Positions 42,701-52,026 of a stretch of DNA of 64,000 nt are shown piece after piece. The position numbers and the translations under genes are program-made. Origin of the DNA: an uncultured Clostridium sp. (GTDB lineage Bacteria > Bacillota > Clostridia > Clostridiales > Clostridiaceae); contig CALBDU010000091.1 in NCBI GenBank assembly GCA_937927335.1, positions 1 through 64,000 on the forward strand. Reading direction: 5' to 3'. Below the pieces are notes generated by a model that was not told the DNA's origin, made no database searches, and saw only the letters and a program-made list of their open reading frames with translations. Positions within the stretch are counted from its first letter, which is position 1. Each line of letters opens with the position of its first letter.

Positions 42701-44016
42701 CTGCTGAAAGTATCAGTTACTTTTCCATCCTCAATTTTCACAGCGCCAATTTCAATGATTTTATCGTTATTGCAGGAAAAGCCTGTGGTCTCAATATCAA
42801 AAACAACAAATGGGCCAGTGAGGGTTTCGTTGGTACTGCCTGTAACAATAGCAGCACCATCATCCACCAGATAAGCTTCAATGCCGTAAATTACTTTTAT
42901 ATTGTTCTTTTTGGCGGTGTCCATAGCATCTGGATAAGCTTGTACAACCCCGTGATCTGTAATTGCCAAAGCCTTGTGCCCCCATTTTGCGGCTGTGGAA
43001 ACAAGCTCCTTAACACCAGTTATGCCGTCCATGGCACTCATATTTGTATGGAGGTGCAGCTCCACCCTCTTTTCCTCCGAACCGTCCATTCTTTCAATTC
43101 GGGTTGTTTTTACTATATCTCTAGCCATCATAACAATTTCATTCTCGTAGGGATCGTTTATAACTTCTCCTCTTATTTTAAAGCTTTTACCTTCCTTAAC
43201 TTCATCCATTATTCTATCCAGGTCCTTGGGCTTTGGAAAAAGCTTAATTGTGATGGAACTTGTGTAGTCTGTTATATAAAATATAAATATTTTCTTGCCT
43301 TTTTTTGTTTCTATTATTTCCCTTTGAAAAATATCTCCACTAATTACGCATTCCTTTAAGGGTTCTGTTATCAGATTAATATCCATAGGAAGCTCGTCAA
43401 TTTTTCTTCCGGTTATTATTCCATCAACGGCTGGAGCCTTTTCTATTTCCTTTTCCTTTATTTCAGCCTTTACAAATGCAGGCTTAAATTGAATGGGTTC
43501 AGGGTTAAAGCTTTTTTCTTCTATAACAGCATCATACCTGAAATCTATATCAGCCTTTATGCCAAAAAGATCGTTAATGGTATTACGCAATATACCTTCA
43601 AGGTTACGATTTTTAAGAAGGGTATGCATGAATTTATTTCCATAGGCTATGGTAAGAGTATCCTTCTCCACTGCTCGTTTTGAGGTAATTAAGCAGCCTT
43701 TACACATTGGAAGATAGGAACTGGTATAATCTACTAGTTCGATCCAATATTTACTGCTTATCTCCTCCAGAGTTACGTCGGATATATCCTTGAAAAAAAT
43801 CAAATTTACTTCCAGATCAATATTCAGCAATTGACTCACAGCACGCCGTATTTTTGATTCGCTGATTTTATCTATTGTATTTTTCGATTTCATTATTAAT
43901 TTCAGGCTATTAGCTTTTTTTAGATACTGAACCCTTAGGATTTCCAGGTCATTATCTGCAAAAACTTCCCTGCAATCAGTATTGTTCTTAAGAACAGCAC
44001 CAATATTTATACCCAC
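39763..44016 (-). CDS. polC: DNA polymerase III alpha subunit, Gram-positive type PolC
   Basis: The replicative polymerase of Firmicutes with built-in proofreading. From the GTG at 44016 (7 nt after GGAGG) it has 1417 residues. Order: N-terminal domains, an OB fold, a PHP domain (ELHLHTNMSAMDG at about 320) interrupted by a 3'-5' exonuclease (FVVFDIETTG at about 402, HNAEFDV, HRAVDDA), a zinc finger (CPNC..CPNC, about 885-925), and the polymerase site with PDIDLNFSG at about 942. It is intact. Confidence 0.97.
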   Translation of the reverse strand: MGINIGAVLKNNTDCREVFADNDLEILRVQYLKKANSLKLIMKSKNTIDKISESKIRRAVSQLLNIDLEVNLIFFKDISDVTLEEISSKYWIELVDYTSSYLPMCKGCLITSKRAVEKDTLTIAYGNKFMHTLLKNRNLEGILRNTINDLFGIKADIDFRYDAVIEEKSFNPEPIQFKPAFVKAEIKEKEIEKAPAVDGIITGRKIDELPMDINLITEPLKECVISGDIFQREIIETKKGKKIFIFYITDYTSSITIKLFPKPKDLDRIMDEVKEGKSFKIRGEVINDPYENEIVMMARDIVKTTRIERMDGSEEKRVELHLHTNMSAMDGITGVKELVSTAAKWGHKALAITDHGVVQAYPDAMDTAKKNNIKVIYGIEAYLVDDGAAIVTGSTNETLTGPFVVFDIETTGFSCNNDKIIEIGAVKIEDGKVTDTFSRFVNPKVPIPYRIVELTGITDEMVKNADSINQVLGEFMEFAGAAVLAAHNAEFDVSFIKKNCKDLGLEFNNPVLDTIPLAKFLLPELRRYKLDTIAKHLKINMGSHHRAVDDAKTAAAIMLHCFKLLEEQNVKTLKELNEEYLKNLDYKKLNYYHLIILASNQTGLKNLYKLVSFSNLDYFYKKPRMPKSLIQQYREGLIIGSACEAGQVYKELLSGKTLDELQDLVSFYDYLEIQPIANNMFLVRKGDVKDQDELMELNRKICSLGEKYNLPVAATCDVHFLNPRDEVFRKILMHGQKYSDADEQPPLYFRTTEEMLREFQYLGEEKAKEVVIYNTNKIADMIGEVKPIPDETFTPKIEGAEEEIKEMVINKVHSVYGETIPEIVEKRMNKELNSIINNGYAVLYLIAQKLVAKSYEDGYLVGSRGSVGSSFVATMSNITEVNGLPPHYVCPNCKSSEFITDGSVSSGADLPDKICPNCGTKFNKDGHDIPFETFLGFEGDKEPDIDLNFSGEYQAVVHKYTEVLFGKGHVFKAGTIGTVAEKTAYGFVKKYVDEKNLTMNKAEIDRLSKGCTGVKRTTGQHPGGVMVVPSDNEIFNFTPIQHPADDNDSDIITTHFDYHSISGRLLKLDILGHDDPTVLRMLQDLTGIDPKTLPLSDEKVLSLFTAPDALGVTREELNCEVGTYGLPEFGTKFVRQMLLDTQPKTFSDLVRISGLSHGTDVWLNNAQYYIKEGYTTLSECISTRDDIMVYLIHKGLPPKTAFSIMEKVRKGKGLSPEHEAIMLEYKVPQWYIESCKKIKYMFPKGHAVAYVMMAVRIAYFKVYYPKEYYTTYFTVRADDFDAELLVQGEEVIAKKLQELNSMGNNLTQKDKGLITTLEIAYEMHKRKIKFLRVDLYKSDAVKFLIEEDGIRLPINSLQGVGINAAKSIVEARDNGEFISKEDLRIRARVSKTVVETLDNHHCLAGLPESNQLSLFNM

Positions 44017-44059
44017 TGTAATTCCTCCATATATTAAAATATCAGACAAAAGCCTGATA

Positions 44060-45109
44060 TTACATATTTTCTATTTCCTTTATTAGTTCCTCTACCAGAT
44101 TTTCTTCCTTGACTTTTTTAATGATCTTTCCTTTTTTAAATATAAGGCCTTCACCCACGCCGCCTGCAATGCCTATATCAGCTTCTCTTGCTTCTCCAGG
44201 GCCGTTTACCACACAGCCCATTATTGCAACTTTTATGTTCTTATTGCAGTCTGCCAGTTTATCCTCTACCTCTTTAGCTATATCAATAAGGCTTATTCTT
44301 GTTCTGCCGCAGGTAGGGCAGGAAATAAATTCTATACCTTCATTTATGTATCCTATGGATCGAAGGATTTCCCTGCCTGTACGCACTTCCTCTACAGGAT
44401 CGCCGGTTAAGGATACCCGGATTGTATCCCCTATGCCTTCACAGAGCAAAGTACCAATACCAATACTGGATTTAATGGTTCCCCTCCAGGGTGTGCCTGC
44501 TTCAGTTACCCCCAGATGCAGCGGGTAATTGACCTTTTCAGATATCATTCTGTAGCTTTCTATCATTTGAAGAACATTTGAGGATTTTATTGAAATAGCT
44601 ATATCATAAAAGCTTACCTTTTCCAATATATTAACATGTTCCAAAGCGCTTTCCACCAAAGCTTCCGGGCAGACTCTTCCGTATTTGTCCAAAATATCCT
44701 TTTTAAGTGAACCGGAATTTACACCAATCCTTATAGGTATACCTCCCTGCTTAGCCCTTTCTGCAAGAAGCTTAACCTTTTCAATACCACCGATATTTCC
44801 AGGATTAATCCTTAAGGCTGCAATGCCAGCATCCATAGCAGAAAGAGCAAGTCTGTAATCGAAATGGATATCTGCAACTACGGGGATGGAAATAGCCTTT
44901 ATAATATTTTTCAATGCGATGGAGGCTTCCATATCCGGTACTGCACATCTTACTATATCACAGCCTGCTTTTTCCAAAGATTTTATTTGCAGAACTGTGG
45001 ATTCGACGTCCCTTGTATCCGTATTAGTCATAGATTGGACGGATATGGGCGCATCTCCTCCCACATACAGGGCTCCTACTTTTATTTGTTTGGTTTTTTT
45101 TCTAATCAA
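44060..45109 (-). CDS. ispG: 4-hydroxy-3-methylbut-2-en-1-yl diphosphate synthase (IspG)
   Basis: An iron-sulfur enzyme of the MEP isoprenoid pathway. GAPISVQSMTNTDTRD-type N-terminal region (here GDAPISVQSMTNTD) and the cluster cysteines in SCPTCGRT and GCVVNGPGEA are present. A TTG at 45109, 9 nt after GGAG, fits the family N-terminus (IRKKTKQIKVG) and gives 349 residues; a TTG at 45133 overlapping the rseP stop is the alternative. It shares the operon with dxr, another MEP enzyme. Confidence 0.94.
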   Translation of the reverse strand: MIRKKTKQIKVGALYVGGDAPISVQSMTNTDTRDVESTVLQIKSLEKAGCDIVRCAVPDMEASIALKNIIKAISIPVVADIHFDYRLALSAMDAGIAALRINPGNIGGIEKVKLLAERAKQGGIPIRIGVNSGSLKKDILDKYGRVCPEALVESALEHVNILEKVSFYDIAISIKSSNVLQMIESYRMISEKVNYPLHLGVTEAGTPWRGTIKSSIGIGTLLCEGIGDTIRVSLTGDPVEEVRTGREILRSIGYINEGIEFISCPTCGRTRISLIDIAKEVEDKLADCNKNIKVAIMGCVVNGPGEAREADIGIAGGVGEGLIFKKGKIIKKVKEENLVEELIKEIENM

Positions 45110-45129
45110 GCAGTTCATCTCCAATTTTA

Positions 45130-46137
45130 TCAAAGGTTAATAGGATATAGTATATCCTTTATGGTAACCAGTATCATAAGCACCATAAGTGCAGCAAAGC
45201 CAAAATAGTTTATCAGTCCTACCTTATTGTCATCCACTTTTTTGCCTGTAATTATTTCGAATAAAAACAGGAATATGAAGCCTCCATCCAAGGCAGGAAA
45301 TGGAATAATATTAAATATGGCCAGCTGAATGCTGATGTATGCAGCAAAGGACATTAAAGTAAGAATTCCTGCCTTGGCTGCGGCACCAGAAAATTTTATT
45401 ATGGTTACAGGTCCGCCAAAGTCGTTCATTGAAGCTTTGCCGGAAATCAATGTTTTTAAGAAGCCTGCAGTCTGCTTGGTCAGAGACCAGGCTTCCTTAG
45501 CACCGTAAGCGGATGCCTGCAAGGCATTAGGTCGAACTTCAGATGGATAAATCCCTACTATATAACGGTTTAGCTGAGTATCTTTAACAGGGGTCACCTT
45601 CACTGTTTTAAGAGTATTATCCCTTGAATAAGTTATATTCAAGGCTGTTCCGTTGGAAGTGTAAACACCGGTAACAAAATCCTCCCAGGTGGATATGCCT
45701 GAATTATTTACTTTTATTAACTTGTCACCAGGAAGCAATCCAGCGCCTTGAGCAGGACCGTTTGGAGTAAGCTGCCCGATTATAGGTGCCATATACCCTT
45801 TAAACCCTGCAATAACTGCAAATAATACCACTCCAAGAATTAAGTTCATAATAGGGCCCGCAATAACTATGCTGAGTTTTCTAAGAGGGCTTTTATTGTT
45901 AAATGCTCTGGGATCCGTTGAAGCACCTTCATCACCCAGCATTTTCACATAACCTCCTATAGGAAATGCCTTAATAAGATATTTAGTTTCCTTTCCCTGG
46001 AATGCAAACAGTTTTGGCCCCATGCCAAGAGAAAACTCCTCAACCATAACGTTATTAAGCTTTGCCATAGTAAAATGTCCTAATTCATGAATGATAATTA
46101 AAATACTGAATGCCAAAATTGCATAAATTATATACAA
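45130..46137 (-). CDS. rseP: Site-2 intramembrane zinc metalloprotease RseP/RasP
   Basis: Cleaves membrane-embedded segments of anti-sigma factors and signal peptides. The zinc motif HELGH is in the first membrane helix (IIIHELGHFTMAK), a PDZ domain spans about 110-195, and the second catalytic motif is FNIIPFPALDGG. It has 335 residues and about four membrane segments. It lies between dxr and ispG, as is usual in Firmicutes. Confidence 0.95.
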   Translation of the reverse strand: MYIIYAILAFSILIIIHELGHFTMAKLNNVMVEEFSLGMGPKLFAFQGKETKYLIKAFPIGGYVKMLGDEGASTDPRAFNNKSPLRKLSIVIAGPIMNLILGVVLFAVIAGFKGYMAPIIGQLTPNGPAQGAGLLPGDKLIKVNNSGISTWEDFVTGVYTSNGTALNITYSRDNTLKTVKVTPVKDTQLNRYIVGIYPSEVRPNALQASAYGAKEAWSLTKQTAGFLKTLISGKASMNDFGGPVTIIKFSGAAAKAGILTLMSFAAYISIQLAIFNIIPFPALDGGFIFLFLFEIITGKKVDDNKVGLINYFGFAALMVLMILVTIKDILYPINL

Positions 46138-46157
46138 ATGTTTTTCCTCCTAATGGA

Positions 46158-47312
46158 TTAATAAGTTTTATATATATATTCTTTTACTGTTTTATCAAGC
46201 AATACTATCTCTTCTATTTCAAAATCCTGCTTATAAGAGAATTTTAACATACATTCCTCAATAATTCTGCTTATATCCAGGAATTTTATTTTCTTGTTCA
46301 GGAACAATTCTACAGCAGCCTCATTTGCTGCGTTTAAAATTGCCGGAAGAGTGCCTCCTGTTTTTCCTGCATCATATGCCAGCTTTAAGCACCTGAAGGT
46401 TTCCATATCTGGTTTTTCAAAGGTTAATGAACTTATTTCAAAAAGATCAAGGCCTTTTATTACAGATGCTTTTCTTTCAGGGTAATTTAAGGCATACTGT
46501 ATGGGCAGCCTCATGTCAGGATTGCTAAGCTGGGCTATAACGCTGCCGTCCACGTATTCTACCATGGAGTGAATAATGCTTTGGGGGTGCACCACTACTT
46601 TAATATTGTGGTAGTCAACACCGAAGAGCCAGTGGGCTTCCATGACCTCCAGTCCCTTATTCATAAGTGTGGCAGAATCAACGGTTATTTTTCTTCCCAT
46701 ATTCCATTTTGGGTGGTTTAAAGCTGCTTCCAGGGATATATCCTTAAGCTGGCTTGTTTTTTTACCTCTGAATGGACCGCCGGACGCAGTTAGCAGTATG
46801 TTTTTTATGTCAGCTTTTTTGTTTCCCTGAAGGCACTGGAAAACAGCACCATGTTCGGAATCCACGGGCAGTATTTTTACACCTGCTGCAGCTGCTTCCT
46901 TCATGACCAGGCTTCCAGCCGCTACAAGGGTCTCTTTATTTGCCAAAGCTATATTCTTTCCTGCCTTGATGGCATTAATAGTAGGCACAAGACCTATCAT
47001 ACCTACTACAGAAGTTACTACTACATCCACTTCAGGAAGACAGGCGATTTTATTTAATCCGTCCATACCTTCCAGCACTTCGGTTTTACAATTTTTATTT
47101 CTGCAAAGCTCACTAATTATGTTATATGCAGATCCATCCATTATTGCTGCATAGGCAGGCTTGAATTTACCGATAATTTCCATGGTTCGTTTTACATTTT
47201 TATTTGAGGATATGGCTGTCAGCTGAAAGCTGTCCATATCGCTGCTTATAACGTCAAGAGTTTGTGTTCCAATGGAGCCGGTGGCTCCAAGAATGCATAT
47301 GTTTTTCATTTC
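46158..47312 (-). CDS. dxr: 1-deoxy-D-xylulose 5-phosphate reductoisomerase
   Basis: Second step of the MEP pathway, using NADPH. NADPH-binding ILGATGSIGTQTLDVI is at the very start, and later GNKETLVAAG-type (NKETLVAAG), DSEHGAVFQCL and ASGGPFRG motifs are present. ATG 47312 gives 384 residues; the longer upstream frame encodes the end region before cdsA and has no homologous sequence. It follows cdsA by 28 bp. Confidence 0.95.
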   Translation of the reverse strand, partial: EMKNICILGATGSIGTQTLDVISSDMDSFQLTAISSNKNVKRTMEIIGKFKPAYAAIMDGSAYNIISELCRNKNCKTEVLEGMDGLNKIACLPEVDVVVTSVVGMIGLVPTINAIKAGKNIALANKETLVAAGSLVMKEAAAAGVKILPVDSEHGAVFQCLQGNKKADIKNILLTASGGPFRGKKTSQLKDISLEAALNHPKWNMGRKITVDSATLMNKGLEVMEAHWLFGVDYHNIKVVVHPQSIIHSMVEYVDGSVIAQLSNPDMRLPIQYALNYPERKASVIKGLDLFEISSLTFEKPDMETFRCLKLAYDAGKTGGTLPAILNAANEAAVELFLNKKIKFLDISRIIEECMLKFSYKQDFEIEEIVLLDKTVKEYIYKTY

Positions 47313-47340
47313 AATCCTCTCAGTAATAAAATTATATGTA

Positions 47341-48147
47341 TTAAACACCCATATTAAGTACAAAAGACAAATAATAAAATACAATAACAGAAGTAAAAAG
47401 TATACTGTCAAAGCGGTCAAGAATGCCGCCGTGTCCAGGTATCAGATTACTGTAATCCTTAACCCCTGCATATCTTTTAATGGAAGATGCAGTCAAATCT
47501 CCAAATTGTGAAATAATACCACAAAACAGACCAATGATCAGGAAATGTATTACTGAAACATTAATCCCTCTTGATATGACAAACATGCCGAATGCACCGC
47601 AGGCTGCAGTACTTCCAATTAATCCCCCAATGGAGCCTTCTATGGTTTTTTTAGGGCTTACTTTAGGGCAAAGCTTATGTTTCCCAAAAAACCTGCCGGA
47701 ATAATAAGCTGATGTATCGCACATCCAGGCAGAAATAAAAATAAGCCATACAAAATAATTTCCATGATGCATATTTTCAACTAATACAATAAAGCTGAAA
47801 AATATTGGTATGTAAAGAAAGGATAATAACGTCACTGCAATATCCACATAATTAAATCTTGTATCAAAAACTGGAATGCAGAATAATAATAATAAAGCCA
47901 TTATGGTGAGAAGGAATATAAATTCAAAGGTTGTGCTTCTTCCCAGCATAATGTAATAAACTATGCATAAAAGGTAGCCGGCATATGTAATGGGATTAAT
48001 CCCATTGGCTTTTGATACTTTGTAAAGTTCATACATGCCACCTAAAGAGAGGGCCAGCACAATGTATTTTAATACAATTCCTCCCATAAACAAAAATATT
48101 ATAAATGGCGACAATACAAGCGCGCCTAAATATCTGTTATTCATCAT
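47341..48147 (-). CDS. cdsA: Phosphatidate cytidylyltransferase
   Basis: Makes CDP-diacylglycerol, the precursor used by PgsA (encoded at 21680). A multi-spanning membrane protein of 268 residues with about seven helices and the C-terminal signature LIPGHGGILDRFDSILF. It lies 12 bp after uppS in the usual uppS-cdsA-dxr order. Confidence 0.95.
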   Translation of the reverse strand: MMNNRYLGALVLSPFIIFLFMGGIVLKYIVLALSLGGMYELYKVSKANGINPITYAGYLLCIVYYIMLGRSTTFEFIFLLTIMALLLLFCIPVFDTRFNYVDIAVTLLSFLYIPIFFSFIVLVENMHHGNYFVWLIFISAWMCDTSAYYSGRFFGKHKLCPKVSPKKTIEGSIGGLIGSTAACGAFGMFVISRGINVSVIHFLIIGLFCGIISQFGDLTASSIKRYAGVKDYSNLIPGHGGILDRFDSILFTSVIVFYYLSFVLNMGV

Positions 48148-48159
48148 ATCAACCCCATG

Positions 48160-48924
48160 TTATTTTATTTTGCCAAATCTCCTGTCTCTCGCCTGGTAGT
48201 CATATATTGCCTCATGAAGGTTTTCTTTTTTAAAGTCAGGCCAGTTTACATTTGAAAACCAGAATTCTGAATATGCACACTGCCACAGCAAAAAATTGCT
48301 TAATCTTAATTCTCCGCTGGGTCTTATAATCATGTCAGGATCAGGCATACCTTTTGTGTACATGTAATCGGAAATGGTTTTTTCAGTAATTTCAGCACTT
48401 ATTTTACCAGCCTCGATATCATTATATATACAATTAAATGCATGTACAAGTTCATCTCTGCCACCGTAATTAAAAGCAAGGTTTAAGGTTAGGCCTGTAT
48501 TGTTTTTAGTTTTTTCATAGGATGAGTTCAGTTCATTCTGGCATGGAACAGGTAATTTCGAAATGTCACCGATGGATTTGATAATAACATTATTAGAATT
48601 CAGTTCATCCAATTCCTTGACAAGATATTCCACTAAAAGATTCATAAGGGCATTAACTTCCTCAGCAGGCCTTTTCCAGTTCTCTGTAGAAAAACCATAT
48701 AGAGTGAGATATTTAACTCCAAGGCTGCTGCATTCTTTTACTATATCCCTTACGGCTTCGACACCTGCCTTATGTCCCATGGTCCTAGGCAGATTTCTTT
48801 CTTTTGCCCACCTTCCGTTTCCATCCATAATAATGGCTATATGACCTGGTATTCTTGTCATATCAAGTTTTTTGCCCGAAAGGTCTACATTCTTATTGTT
48901 TCTATTTTTAAAAAACCTAAACAA
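48160..48924 (-). CDS. uppS: Isoprenyl transferase (undecaprenyl diphosphate synthase)
   Basis: Builds the C55 lipid carrier for the cell wall. Signatures are HIAIIMDGNGRWAKERN near residue 28, YGFSTENWKRP, and IRPSGELRLSNFLLWQ with the C-terminal acidic end. The start is TTG at 48924 behind GGAG. The product has 254 residues. Confidence 0.96.
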   Translation of the reverse strand: MFRFFKNRNNKNVDLSGKKLDMTRIPGHIAIIMDGNGRWAKERNLPRTMGHKAGVEAVRDIVKECSSLGVKYLTLYGFSTENWKRPAEEVNALMNLLVEYLVKELDELNSNNVIIKSIGDISKLPVPCQNELNSSYEKTKNNTGLTLNLAFNYGGRDELVHAFNCIYNDIEAGKISAEITEKTISDYMYTKGMPDPDMIIRPSGELRLSNFLLWQCAYSEFWFSNVNWPDFKKENLHEAIYDYQARDRRFGKIK

Positions 48925-48955
48925 TTATATATCTCCATTTCATCAAATATTTTCC

Positions 48956-48995
48956 TTAGCAATAAAACCTGCGTTGACGCAGGTTTTATTGCTAA
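48956..48995 (-). terminator. Long perfect hairpin after frr
   Basis: An 18-bp perfect stem with loop TTGA (arms 48956-48973 and 48978-48995), overlapping the frr stop codon. The 3' arm contains TTTTATT but no T-run follows, so termination is likely partial and uppS, which begins 31 bp later, may rely on readthrough. Confidence 0.6.
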
Positions 48996-49549
48996 ACTGA
49001 CATTACTTCTTTTTCCTTAGCATCTATGATTTTATCTATTTCCTTGATATATGTATCAGTTTTTTTCTGAATGTCTTCCTCTGCCTTTTTTATTTCATCC
49101 TCAGGAAGCTCGTGTTCCTTTTTCATTGCTTTTATTTTATCATTACAATCTCTTCTTATGGCTCTTACGGCAACCTTTGTATCTTCTCCTGCTTTTTTAA
49201 CATTTTTAACAATATTCTTTCTTGTCTCTTCTGTTAATTCAGGAACTATAAGTCTTATGGCAACACCGTCATTTGAAGGATTAATTCCTAAATCTGATTT
49301 CAATATTGCCTTTTCAATAGCCTTTATAGAGGATTTGTCCCAAGGCTGGATAAGTAGTATTCTTGGCTCCGGAGCAGAAATATTTGCTAACTGATTTAAC
49401 GGAGTCACAGTTCCATAGTACTCTGCTTCAATCCTGTCCAACATTGTAGGGTTGGCTCTCCCAGCCTTCATGGAAGCAAGCTCCTTTTTCAGAACAGCAA
49501 TGGACTTGCCCATTTTTTCATCTGCTTTTGCAATAATGTCTTTAATCAT
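48992..49549 (-). CDS. frr: Ribosome recycling factor
   Basis: Splits ribosomes after termination together with EF-G. Conserved parts are LASMKAGRANPTMLD and VRAIRRDCNDKIKAM. ATG 49549 lies 9 nt after AGGAGG and gives 185 residues, the family norm. It follows pyrH by 20 bp. Confidence 0.96.
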   Translation of the reverse strand: MIKDIIAKADEKMGKSIAVLKKELASMKAGRANPTMLDRIEAEYYGTVTPLNQLANISAPEPRILLIQPWDKSSIKAIEKAILKSDLGINPSNDGVAIRLIVPELTEETRKNIVKNVKKAGEDTKVAVRAIRRDCNDKIKAMKKEHELPEDEIKKAEEDIQKKTDTYIKEIDKIIDAKEKEVMSV

Positions 49550-49569
49550 ATACAAATACCTCCTCTTTA

Positions 49570-50289
49570 TTAAATGTTGTTATTTGACACTAAAGTACCG
49601 ATTTTTTCGCCCATAACAGCTCTTTTTATGTTACCAGGGGTATCCAGACCAAACACCAGTATTGGGATATTGTTATCCATACAAAGAGATGTGGCTGTGG
49701 AGTCCATAACCTGAAGTCCTTTGTCAAGCACTTCGATATAGCTTAGATTATTGATTTTTTTAGCATCGCTGTATTTTTTAGGATCCTTGTCATATACTCC
49801 ATCAACTTTTTTTGCAAGAAGTATAACATCTGCTTCTATTTCTGCCGCCCTTAATGCTGCTGTAGTATCAGTTGAAAAATATGGATTGCCTGTACCTGCA
49901 GCAAATATTACCACTCTTTTTTTCTCAAGATGGCGCATAGCCCTTCTTCTTATAAATGGTTCAGCAATTTCTCTCATTTCAATTGCTGTTTGAACTCTTG
50001 TCATTACCCCTATGTTTTCCAGAGAGTCTTGCAATGCAAGGGCGTTTATGCAGGTAGCCATCATTCCCATGTAATCTGCAGTTGTTCTGTCCATGCCTTC
50101 ACCGCTGCGACCTCTCCATATGTTTCCGCCGCCAACTACGCATCCTACCTGAATACCCATATCTATCAACTCTTTTATTTCATGAGCAATTCTGTTAGTT
50201 ACTGCGAAGTCAATTCCGTATCCCTTATCCCCAGATAAAGCTTCCCCGGATAGTTTTAGCATTACTCTCTTGTATTTAGCATCATACAT
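49570..50289 (-). CDS. pyrH: Uridylate kinase
   Basis: Phosphorylates UMP to UDP. A 239-residue amino-acid-kinase-fold protein with LKLSGEALSGDKGYGID at the start, GGGNIWRG, and GTGNPYFSTDTTAALRA. ATG lies behind GGAGG. It lies after tsf, separated by a strong terminator, so it is expected to have its own promoter; none was clear. Confidence 0.96.
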   Translation of the reverse strand: MYDAKYKRVMLKLSGEALSGDKGYGIDFAVTNRIAHEIKELIDMGIQVGCVVGGGNIWRGRSGEGMDRTTADYMGMMATCINALALQDSLENIGVMTRVQTAIEMREIAEPFIRRRAMRHLEKKRVVIFAAGTGNPYFSTDTTAALRAAEIEADVILLAKKVDGVYDKDPKKYSDAKKINNLSYIEVLDKGLQVMDSTATSLCMDNNIPILVFGLDTPGNIKRAVMGEKIGTLVSNNNI

Positions 50290-50342
50290 ACATTATACCT
50301 CCAATTGAAAAAATTACATACTAAAATTTGTTATATTGCTTT

Positions 50343-50372
50343 AAAAAAAGGGAACACGCAGTGTTCCCTTTT
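50343..50372 (-). terminator. Terminator after tsf
   Basis: An 11-bp stem AAAGGGAACAC/GTGTTCCCTTT with a 3-nt loop and a T-run on both strands. Confidence 0.85.
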
Positions 50373-50378
50373 ATGTTA

Positions 50379-51302
50379 TTATTTGTTCTTCTGCAGTTGT
50401 TTTTGAACTTCTTCAGCAAAATTCTCTTCTTTTTTAGCTATACCTTCGCCTCTTTCAAATCTTATGAAAGCAGCTATTGAAATTGGAGCACCAATTTCCT
50501 TTGATTTTTCTTGAAGATATTTTGTGATTGTGTAGTCAGGATTTTTAACCCAAATCTGTTCTACAAGGCAGTTTTCCTTATAGTATTTCTGAATTCTTCC
50601 CATAGTCATTTTTTCAACTATAGCTTCAGGTTTTCCTTCATTTAAAGCTTGTACTCTATATATTTCCTTTTCCTGCTCCAGGGTTTCATTATCTACTTGT
50701 TCTCTGTTTAAGAACAGAGGATTTGTAGCAGCAACCTGCATGCAGATGTCTTTTGCTATAACACTTAATTCAGGGTTTTCTTTTTCACATTCAAGCTTAA
50801 CAAGAACACCGATTCTTCCGCCGCCATGTATATAGCTTTCTATAACGCCATTATCCACTGAAAGCTTTGAGAACCTTCTAACGTTCATGTTTTCACCTAA
50901 TTTTGCAATAAGGTTAGTAATAGCATCCTTAACTGTAATTGAAGGATCAGCTGCGTACTTTTCTTCAACAAAACCGTCTATATCCACAGCATTAGTTGAT
51001 GCAGCCTGTTTAGCAACATTATCAGTAAATTCTACAAAAGCTTCATTTACTGCAACAAAGTCTGTTTCACAGTTTACTTCAACTATAGAAGCTGTTTTCT
51101 TATCAGCAGCTACGAAAGTTTTAACCAAACCTTCTGAAGCTATTCTGCCAGCCTTTTTAGCTGCAGCAGCAAGGCCCTTTTCTCTTAAATATTCAACAGC
51201 CTTTTCTGAATCGCCTTCACATTCATTTAAAGCCTTTTTGCAGTCCATCATGCCTGCTCCGGTTCTTTCCCTAAGTTCTTTAACCATTTGTGCAGTTATC
51301 AT
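50379..51302 (-). CDS. tsf: Elongation factor Ts
   Basis: The nucleotide exchange factor for EF-Tu. The N-terminal UBA-like domain reads VKELRERTGAGMMDCKKAL, followed by VNCETDFVAVNEAF in the core. It has 307 residues and lies 22 bp after rpsB in the usual order. Confidence 0.97.
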   Translation of the reverse strand: MITAQMVKELRERTGAGMMDCKKALNECEGDSEKAVEYLREKGLAAAAKKAGRIASEGLVKTFVAADKKTASIVEVNCETDFVAVNEAFVEFTDNVAKQAASTNAVDIDGFVEEKYAADPSITVKDAITNLIAKLGENMNVRRFSKLSVDNGVIESYIHGGGRIGVLVKLECEKENPELSVIAKDICMQVAATNPLFLNREQVDNETLEQEKEIYRVQALNEGKPEAIVEKMTMGRIQKYYKENCLVEQIWVKNPDYTITKYLQEKSKEIGAPISIAAFIRFERGEGIAKKEENFAEEVQKQLQKNK

Positions 51303-51324
51303 AATTTATTCCTCCATTCAAAGT

Positions 51325-52026
51325 TTATTCTGCTAATTGTTCGCCTTGTCTTCCTTCAATTATTGCATCTGCCATTTTTGCTGTAATAAGTTTTACAGCT
51401 CTTATTGCATCATCATTTCCAGGAATAACATAATCTACTTCATCAGGATCACAGTTAGTATCTACTATTGCTACTACTGGTATTCCAAGTATTTTAGCTT
51501 CTGAAATAGCATTTTTCTCTTTTCTTGGATCAACTACAAATAATGCACCTACGTTTTTAGAATTCATATTTCTAATTCCGCCCAGGTTCTTTTCGAGCTT
51601 TTCTCTTTCATTCTTTAATTTTATAACTTCTTTTTTAGGAAGCACTTCAAATGTTCCATCAGCTTCCATTGCATCAAGCTCTTCCAATCTGTTGATTCTA
51701 GTTCTTATTGTAGTAAAGTTTGTCATCATTCCGCCTAACCATCTGTTGTTAACGAAATGCATGCCGCTTCTTATTGCCTCTTCGCTGATAGCTTCCTGAG
51801 CCTGCTTTTTTGTTCCTACAAACAATACATCTTTTCCTTCTTCAGATACGGATTTAACGAAGTTGTAAGCATCTTCAACCTTTTTAACAGTTTTCTGAAG
51901 GTCGATGATGTATATTCCGTTCCTTTCTGTGAAGATATATGGAGCCATTTTAGGGTTCCATCTTCTAGTCTGGTGTCCAAAATGTACACCTGCTTCTAAT
52001 AGTTGTTTCATTGATATTACTGACAT
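51325..52026 (-). CDS. rpsB: 30S ribosomal protein S2
   Basis: The family start MKQLLEAGVHFGHQTRRWNPKM and RWLGGMMTNFTTI are present. ATG 52026 lies after AAGGAGG and gives 233 residues. The frame is open upstream to 52089, but that part is the leader RNA. It is transcribed with tsf from the promoter at 52128-52156. Confidence 0.97.
   Translation of the reverse strand: MSVISMKQLLEAGVHFGHQTRRWNPKMAPYIFTERNGIYIIDLQKTVKKVEDAYNFVKSVSEEGKDVLFVGTKKQAQEAISEEAIRSGMHFVNNRWLGGMMTNFTTIRTRINRLEELDAMEADGTFEVLPKKEVIKLKNEREKLEKNLGGIRNMNSKNVGALFVVDPRKEKNAISEAKILGIPVVAIVDTNCDPDEVDYVIPGNDDAIRAVKLITAKMADAIIEGRQGEQLAE

Noticed and set aside
42556..43359. A 267-codon plus-strand frame inside polC
   Set aside because: It lies fully antisense to an intact polC, with no family resemblance and no ribosome binding site.
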